From a virus, in IMG/VR virus record IMGVR_UViG_3300007276_000217, positions 1 through 28,400 of that record: 28,400 nt of DNA; one strand, 5' to 3'. The position numbers and the translations under genes are program-made. This document shows, piece after piece, positions 23,536-28,400 of this stretch (positions are counted from its first letter, which is position 1; each line of letters begins with the position of its first letter). The notes under the pieces were generated by a model. That model saw only the letters and a program-made list of their open reading frames with translations, searched no databases and was not told where the DNA came from.

Positions 23536-24936
23536 TTATTTGATTGCTTCAAGAGCAGCGGCTACATTACCACTCGCTGTAGTCTTATTACTCCCTCTAA
23601 AGTTTTGTGTAACTTCTTTTAGGGCCGCAATCTGTGCTAGTAATGACCCCCCGTTTGGAGTTGCACCAATATCTGCTATAGCCTGTTTTCTAGCGGCATC
23701 ATATTTTTCTTTTGCTGCTTTCATAGCGCGTTCATCATTATTTTCAACGGCGGTTCTGTAGTTTTGTTCTGCTACCACTACCATTGGGTGTTGCGATAAT
23801 AACGTAGTTAGTTGTTTATTATAATTTAATAGATTTTTTACCGCGTTGTTGTAACTGTTAGCGTCTACTACCGATTTTTGGTATTTTGCTTGTAAGTCTA
23901 CTTTTTTTGTTTCTAGGTCTTGTTCACGTTCTTTGTTTTCTAAGGCAGTTATATTTTTTGCAAACCCACTTATACCACCCATAGCTCCAGCACGAGCGAA
24001 TCGAGTTCTTTTATCTTCGTATGATTCTCCCTTAGCTACAGGAGCCGCTGGAGGAACTACTGGAGAAACTACTGGAGGAACTGTATCAGTATTAGTATCA
24101 ATAACTTCTTCTTCTAATGCAGGTTCTTTGTCTCCACCCATTAACATTGCGCCAGTACCTAACGCTCCTAATCCAAGAGCTGTTTTGCCTGGAGAGTATA
24201 CTCTTGACGCAGTAGAACCTCCTGCTGGGTTCATAACAAAAGATCCCGCTCCTTTTGGCCCTTGTGTTAAAGCTTTGTTAGGAGTTGTAAATGCTCTTTT
24301 AGCAATGTTTCCTATTCCTTTAGCTATTTTAGGGCCGTATCTAAGCCCAGTTGCAGCTCCTTTAAGTAACCCCGCTGCAGGGCGGCCTCCAGGAATAGGG
24401 GTAACAAGTGCAATTAACGCTGCTGTGTCCAAAGCTGTTGCCCAAGGGTTTTCTTTTACAAACTCTACTATTTTATTCCCTGTTGCAGCGTCTACTTTTT
24501 GGCCCTCAGCAAACCCTACAATACCACCTTGTGCCATCATTGCCATGTTAGGTCTAGCGTTACCTGCTATACCTTTTGCTGCAACTTTTTTCATGTTTCT
24601 TTGCATGTCAGAGTTTTTCTTGTTTAAAACTCCAGACACACCCTTAGATACTTCGTCTAAAGATCTTTGTTCTAATTCACCTTCGTTTTTTGCCACGACA
24701 GTATTAGCGTCAGCTTCTTGGGCCATAGCAAGTTGGTTTTCTGCCATCTGTTTTTCTTTTAACAGTTTTTGTGCAGCTAACGCTTTTAACAAGTCTCCGC
24801 CTATCATGGGATTGTTTTGGCCTGTGGGCTCTTGGGGCATACCTTGAGGCATACCTTGAGGCATACCGCCACCTGCTTGAGGCATTGCTTGGGTTATTCC
24901 GCCTCCTTGAGGCATCTCCATAGGATTAATAGCCAT
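23536..24936 (-). CDS. Virion-associated protein with MPQG repeats and GGIVGFAEG motif
   Basis: A 466-residue protein. The N terminus is Met/Pro/Gln/Gly-rich with short MPQG repeats (about 8-35). A helical stretch follows, then MAQGGIVGFAEG (about 134-145), a motif I recall in marine phage virion proteins. A Gly/Ala-rich segment (about 160-265) includes hydrophobic GLGALGTGAMLMGG. A Pro/Val linker follows, and a C-terminal coiled coil runs from about 335 to 430. GGAGG precedes the ATG, which overlaps the upstream stop as TAATG. It lies 13 bases upstream of the giant gene. It is probably an internal or ejection protein acting with that gene product. Confidence 0.75.
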   Translation of the reverse strand: MAINPMEMPQGGGITQAMPQAGGGMPQGMPQGMPQEPTGQNNPMIGGDLLKALAAQKLLKEKQMAENQLAMAQEADANTVVAKNEGELEQRSLDEVSKGVSGVLNKKNSDMQRNMKKVAAKGIAGNARPNMAMMAQGGIVGFAEGQKVDAATGNKIVEFVKENPWATALDTAALIALVTPIPGGRPAAGLLKGAATGLRYGPKIAKGIGNIAKRAFTTPNKALTQGPKGAGSFVMNPAGGSTASRVYSPGKTALGLGALGTGAMLMGGDKEPALEEEVIDTNTDTVPPVVSPVVPPAAPVAKGESYEDKRTRFARAGAMGGISGFAKNITALENKEREQDLETKKVDLQAKYQKSVVDANSYNNAVKNLLNYNKQLTTLLSQHPMVVVAEQNYRTAVENNDERAMKAAKEKYDAARKQAIADIGATPNGGSLLAQIAALKEVTQNFRGSNKTTASGNVAAALEAIK

Positions 24937-25745
24937 TACGCGTCTGCCTCCTGAGCTTTAAATAGTTCTCGAAAAAATGATTCCATCCCTAAGATATTTT
25001 TAGTAGCTGTGTCCACATCACTAATACCTTGAGTAGAGTATTGTTGGGCTTCTACAGGTAATCCTTGTAACAATGACTGCATATACTGTACTTGTTTGTA
25101 TGGATAATCTCGTTCTTCTTTAAATTGAGCTTGATCTGCGGCTACACCTTCAGCCTCTATTCCTCGTTTAGCTGTACCTAACTCGTACAATTTTTGTATA
25201 GCGCCTAGCCCATATTTATTAGTGTCGTCTTGTACACCGCGTGCTCTATCTTGTTCAATATTAAATTGATTCATAGCGTTATCATAAGCGTTACTATACC
25301 CTGCGCCTGTAATACCTGCTAAATTAGATTGAAGACTTCTTTGGTTTTCACCCTCAAGTATTGCCTGCCGACTACCCCCAAACGACCCAGCTTGAGTCAT
25401 CCGTGAAGCGTTTTTTAACCTGTCTAAGTCTGATTGTCGTCGCGCTTCTTCTATTTGCGGTTGAAGAGACGCCATAAGGTAAGGATTCATGTAGTCAGCG
25501 GCACTTTGAGCTGTAAATGTCTGTGGCGTAAACGCCCCCATGTTCTCTGTCGGTATATTTAATCCACCAATCCCTTGAAATGCACTTGTTTGCAGGTCTG
25601 ACGCTCCTGCTGTTAATGGCCCAGTGTAACCCTGATACCCTTCGCTCCCAAGAGCTGCGCCTTTGCCAAGCATGTCAGTAACATAATCACCTGCCCAATT
25701 GGATAAGGAAGACTCCTTACCTAGTATATCGCCTTCTTCTGCCAT
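24936..25745 (-). CDS. Virion-associated helical protein
   Basis: A 269-residue protein, Gln/Ala/Gly-rich and helical. The centre has MNPYLMASLQPQIEEARRQSDLDRLKN followed by ASRMTQAGSFGGSRQAI, an arrangement I recall from uncultured marine phage structural proteins. Residues 100-200 should be largely alpha-helical. AAGGAG lies seven bases before the ATG at 25745. The stop overlaps the next gene's ATG by one base. It is probably an internal core or ejection protein; no enzymatic motif. Confidence 0.72.
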   Translation of the reverse strand: MAEEGDILGKESSLSNWAGDYVTDMLGKGAALGSEGYQGYTGPLTAGASDLQTSAFQGIGGLNIPTENMGAFTPQTFTAQSAADYMNPYLMASLQPQIEEARRQSDLDRLKNASRMTQAGSFGGSRQAILEGENQRSLQSNLAGITGAGYSNAYDNAMNQFNIEQDRARGVQDDTNKYGLGAIQKLYELGTAKRGIEAEGVAADQAQFKEERDYPYKQVQYMQSLLQGLPVEAQQYSTQGISDVDTATKNILGMESFFRELFKAQEADA

Positions 25746-25756
25746 CGTTTATCTCC

Positions 25757-27064
25757 TTACGCTACTTTTGGTAGTAACTTGTTAGGGTCTATTTCTTTAC
25801 CCTGTTTACCGTTACCCGTACGTGATTTTCTTACTTTAGTTAAAAATGTATCTAAAACCTTCGCTCCTGCGTCTGAATTGCCGTTGCCAAGGTGACTAAC
25901 TACGTCAGCAGGTATGACATATTCCCCATCGCTCAAAGCTGCGGGTTGTACTTGCTCTATTGAAGCAGGTACTTTGTCTGCCATACCGTCAGTAGCTCCA
26001 GCTAAATACCGACCTTCTCTTAGTTTAGCTATACCACCCGCTGCGTACGAACCACGCCCCATCCCCACATTGTTGCTGTAGGGTGTTATATAATTATCAG
26101 ATACACTAATATACTTAGATGCAGCGTCGCGTAATGAATCACCAGTATAATCTGGCATAGCAGGTAACAAGTTAACAACACCTGATGCAGGGCCTGAAGT
26201 GTCTGCTGCAACCGTATTAGAAGCAACATACGGTGTTACATCCGCAGGTGCACTTTGGCGGGCTAAATTAGATGCATTAAGAGCTTCTAACCCCAGTGCC
26301 TGTTGGTCTCCCGATGAACGAGCATTAGTTACTGCTGGGTTTACAGAACCAATACCTGTTTGAAGTCCGAGCCTACCTTCTTCTTGTTCTGCTAGATAAT
26401 CAGTATAGGCATCAGGTTGTTTATAATTAACACCGCCTCGTAAGTAATCTGTGTTTCCTGTTCTGTTTAAATAATCTTCATATAATCTAGTATTTCTGCT
26501 TGAAATACTACTACTACCTCCTCCACCCCCAAAGTAAGGGTTGGGCCCTGCAATATCCGTTGTTGCTGCGCCACTAAAGTTTCGTGACTCTTCAAATTCT
26601 GGTGAGTCGTAATATCCCGCTTCAATATCAGGGTTTTTTGTAATAGGTGTTGATGATGGTGGTGGACTAGTATCAATTACTTGATTGTCCCTGCTAGTAC
26701 TATCAGAGTCGCTACTTGCTTGAGTTACAAATTCATCGTCTATAACTTCTTTTGGTGTAAACCGCATATCAGAAAAATAACGTTGCCCGCCGCTCCCTGC
26801 TCTACGGGTAGGGTCATATGTATTTGCAACACGAGATCTAGTGGCGTCGTAATCAGGTATTGTTCCTTGGTATCCTACAGGAGGTGGAGTACCATCAGAA
26901 CCTAAAAGCCCTGTTGTACTAGCTATACCTCCAAGTAGACCCGCTGTTTTTGCAAAATCAATTTTCCCGTCGTCGCCGTAAAACGCGTAGGATAATAAAT
27001 TGTCTGACCCCGCCTCAGTCTCAGTACCTGAAACAAAATCCCATATTTTATCAAAAAACCCCAT
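25757..27064 (-). CDS. Virion-associated protein with DGMADKVPASI and LSDGEYVIPADVV motifs
   Basis: A 435-residue protein. The N terminus has a short helix (MGFFDKIWDFVSG) and a Gly-rich stretch, then VGYQGTIPDYDATRSRV and YDPTRRAGSGGQRYF. The middle is Ser/Thr/Pro-rich and probably disordered. The C-terminal module (about 340-400) contains YAAGGIAKLREG, DGMADKVPASI and LSDGEYVIPADVVSHLGNG. That is a conserved block I associate with marine phage structural proteins, of unknown function. GGAG precedes the ATG, which overlaps the upstream TAA as TAATG. Virion location is inferred from block context. Confidence 0.75.
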   Translation of the reverse strand: MGFFDKIWDFVSGTETEAGSDNLLSYAFYGDDGKIDFAKTAGLLGGIASTTGLLGSDGTPPPVGYQGTIPDYDATRSRVANTYDPTRRAGSGGQRYFSDMRFTPKEVIDDEFVTQASSDSDSTSRDNQVIDTSPPPSSTPITKNPDIEAGYYDSPEFEESRNFSGAATTDIAGPNPYFGGGGGSSSISSRNTRLYEDYLNRTGNTDYLRGGVNYKQPDAYTDYLAEQEEGRLGLQTGIGSVNPAVTNARSSGDQQALGLEALNASNLARQSAPADVTPYVASNTVAADTSGPASGVVNLLPAMPDYTGDSLRDAASKYISVSDNYITPYSNNVGMGRGSYAAGGIAKLREGRYLAGATDGMADKVPASIEQVQPAALSDGEYVIPADVVSHLGNGNSDAGAKVLDTFLTKVRKSRTGNGKQGKEIDPNKLLPKVA

Positions 27065-28400
27065 TATTTATCTCCGTTCCCTCGTATTAAACCGCCTTGG
27101 TACGCCGCTTTACCGTATAGCTGCAACAATCGTTCTGTAGTGTCATCAGGACTTTCAGTAGGTTGTGTTGTATATGGACTAGTTATACCCATTTTTTCTA
27201 ATTCGTCCACTGAAAATAAATCTACTACGTTACCTAATTCATCAGTTTCTGCATTTAATATGTCTGGATTCATCTTTGCGGCTTCGATTAATTGTAAAAA
27301 ATTCTCTTGATTAACTTCTTCGGTAGATTGAGGCGTAACTTCCTCTCCCGTACCAATCATTTCATTTATATCATAAGGACGCCCATACTGCTGAGTATTT
27401 AGATCAAATTGTTTTGCTTGTTCAGGATTAGCAAAAATACTACCGAAATCATATAAATAATCAATAGCTGTAAGATTTGGATCACTAGTGTTTTGTTGTT
27501 CCTGTTGAAGTAACAATTGTTGGTTTCGTTTTTTACGTCGCCGTGCTTCATCTTCAGAAGTTGTTACATTAGTATTTACAATAGAATTTATAATAGAATT
27601 TACATTTTCGTTTATTTTTGGATCTGTGTTTGTAGTTGTATCTGTATCTGTAGTTGTATCTGTATCTGTGGTTGTATCTGTGGTTGTATCTGTGGTTGTA
27701 TCTGTACTAACATCTATTTCAGACCCTATAATTTTAACAATTTCTGCAACTGCGTCTATTTCTGTGTCTGTTACAGCATCAATGTCCCCACCAAGAATAG
27801 CTACAACGTCGCTAGGAGTAACTTCACTTGTATCTATTACGGGGTCTGGTGTATAAGGTGTTGTTATAGTATCAGTATCAGTATCGCCTGTAGTAAGAAG
27901 GTCTTCTAACACATCGGCATCAGTAACTGTATCGGTATCAGTAACTGTATCGGTATCAGTAACTGTATCAGTATCAATAACTGGATCAACACCTACAAAA
28001 TCGGGTATGCGAGGGTCTACCTCACCTTCAGGAAACTTATCAATCCCAGCATCATCAGTAACTGTATCAGTATCAATAACTGGGTCAACACCTACAAACT
28101 CATCTGCAAATGTATCAGTATCAATAACTGGATCAACACCTACAAACTCATCTGCAAATGTATCAGTATCTACAGCAGTTGTATCAAGATCTTCTAACAC
28201 ATCGGCATCAGTAACTGTATCAGTATCTGTATCTGTACCACCTACCTCAACTTCGTTACCTGTCAACGTACTAGTAGGTCTAAAGGGTAAATCGCCAGTA
28301 TCTACAGCAGTTGTATCAAGATCTTCTAACACATCAGCATCAGTAACTGTATCAGCCTCAGCCTCCATGTTTGCTACGGAGTCAGTACCCGCAAACTCAT
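27064..28400 (-). CDS. Asp/Thr repeat virion protein, N terminus beyond the window
   Basis: The frame stays open to the right edge. An in-frame ATG at 28368 exists, but the codons before it (EFAGTDSVAN) continue the repeat style, so the true start is probably outside. The first 270 visible residues are acidic tandem repeats of VTDTDT, VTDADVLEDLDTTAVDT and FADEFVGVDPVIDTDT units. The last 170 include a basic RRRKKR patch, IDYLYDFGSIFANPEQAKQF and a terminal GGLIRGNGDK, typical of marine phage virion proteins as I remember them. The stop overlaps the next ATG as TAATG. Extreme acidity with calcium-type DxDT repeats suggests a flexible or metal-binding region. Confidence 0.72.
   Translation of the reverse strand, partial: EFAGTDSVANMEAEADTVTDADVLEDLDTTAVDTGDLPFRPTSTLTGNEVEVGGTDTDTDTVTDADVLEDLDTTAVDTDTFADEFVGVDPVIDTDTFADEFVGVDPVIDTDTVTDDAGIDKFPEGEVDPRIPDFVGVDPVIDTDTVTDTDTVTDTDTVTDADVLEDLLTTGDTDTDTITTPYTPDPVIDTSEVTPSDVVAILGGDIDAVTDTEIDAVAEIVKIIGSEIDVSTDTTTDTTTDTTTDTDTTTDTDTTTNTDPKINENVNSIINSIVNTNVTTSEDEARRRKKRNQQLLLQQEQQNTSDPNLTAIDYLYDFGSIFANPEQAKQFDLNTQQYGRPYDINEMIGTGEEVTPQSTEEVNQENFLQLIEAAKMNPDILNAETDELGNVVDLFSVDELEKMGITSPYTTQPTESPDDTTERLLQLYGKAAYQGGLIRGNGDK
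27620..27710 (-). repeat. TGTATC/TGTAGT hexamer-type repeat encoding (DT)n
   Basis: Repeated TGTAGTTGTATC/TGTGGTTGTATC blocks encode a TTDTDTTTDT run in the Asp/Thr repeat protein. Such a short-period in-frame repeat is prone to slippage in units of 2 or 4 residues. Ends are approximate. Confidence 0.7.
28063..28158 (-). repeat. 48-base tandem repeat encoding 16-residue units
   Basis: Units 28063-28110 and 28111-28158 differ at one base (G versus A) and encode consecutive FADEFVGVDPVIDTDT units. A partial, diverged copy lies further left (about 27961-28000). This is a recent in-frame amplification. Confidence 0.9.
28164..28355 (-). repeat. 60-base direct repeat, 132 bases apart
   Basis: The 60 bases at 28164-28223 recur at 28296-28355 with one mismatch, encoding VTDADVLEDLDTTAVDT. 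A third partial copy is near 27897-27938. The copies sit around a short unique segment (DLPFRPTSTLTGNEVEVGG), so recombination between them would delete or multiply that segment. Confidence 0.88.

Noticed and set aside
23933-24847. 304-codon open frame on the + strand
   Set aside because: It is antisense to the well-supported virion gene at 23536-24936. Its composition (Pro/Ala/Ser-rich) is what the complementary frame of a Gly/Ala-rich gene gives, and no ribosome-binding site supports it.
27517-27909. Cys/Ile-rich + strand frames over the Asp/Thr repeats
   Set aside because: They are repeat-generated shadows: the complement of the DT-encoding repeat gives low-complexity Cys/Ile/Val strings.
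22401-28355. CRISPR array or diversity-generating retroelement from the repeats
   Set aside because: Repeats are in-frame, directly adjacent or irregularly spaced coding duplications without unique regular spacers. No Cas genes or reverse transcriptase are visible, and the Cas4-like nuclease is a phage recombination enzyme.

Overview
The window looks like part of a tailed bacteriophage genome, most likely a marine podovirus- or siphovirus-type phage of a proteobacterium. It holds a compact DNA replication set (family A DNA polymerase, Cas4-like nuclease, SNF2 helicase, VRR-NUC nuclease, ssDNA-binding protein and a primase-helicase). It also holds large virion proteins with the Gly/Ala-rich segments and GGI...EG motifs I remember from uncultured marine phages. 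No terminase, portal, capsid, RNA polymerase, integrase, repressor or tRNA is visible, so exact taxonomy and lifestyle are open. Nothing could be searched; assignments rest on motifs read by eye and on recall of families.

Layout. Bases 1-704 hold no gene: a terminator, two copies of a 15-base direct repeat, a dense field of GTAAC/GTTAC pentamers, a TA microsatellite and a near-consensus sigma-70 promoter (577-605) firing rightward. Bases 705-6569 are an accessory operon of eight + strand genes. Two encode a MoxR-type AAA+ ATPase and a DUF2201-type HExxH/VWA protein; the others are unknown. Five of these genes start 14 or 19 bases after a 13-base palindrome, TAGCCACTGGCTA. Three more copies with the opposite central base lie elsewhere in the first 6.6 kb. 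Bases 6645-16791 are the DNA replication and recombination module, tightly packed with many 1-4 base overlaps. Three of its spacers (around 7041-7114, 13764-13828 and 16826-16873) share a 14-base motif, CCGCCNCRACWAGR. In the first two the motif forms one arm of a different but intact stem.

The + strand module ends at a strong terminator (16840-16873), where it meets a convergent - strand block running to the right edge. That block holds five virion-associated genes, several joined by TAATG stop/start overlaps: an Asp/Thr repeat protein cut by the window edge, three smaller structural proteins, and a 2216-residue polyvalent internal virion protein. The giant protein has a HEMLH metallopeptidase motif, hydrophobic segments, and five short motifs resembling beta-clamp-binding peptides.

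How the genes may work together: host RNA polymerase probably reads the accessory operon from the 577-605 promoter. The MoxR/VWA pair plausibly remodels a host or phage complex, with the palindromes coordinating expression. The replication genes then copy the genome, and the - strand block supplies virion and ejection proteins. The strongest candidates for undescribed biology are the palindrome-punctuated MoxR/VWA operon and the repeated structured RNA element of the replication module.
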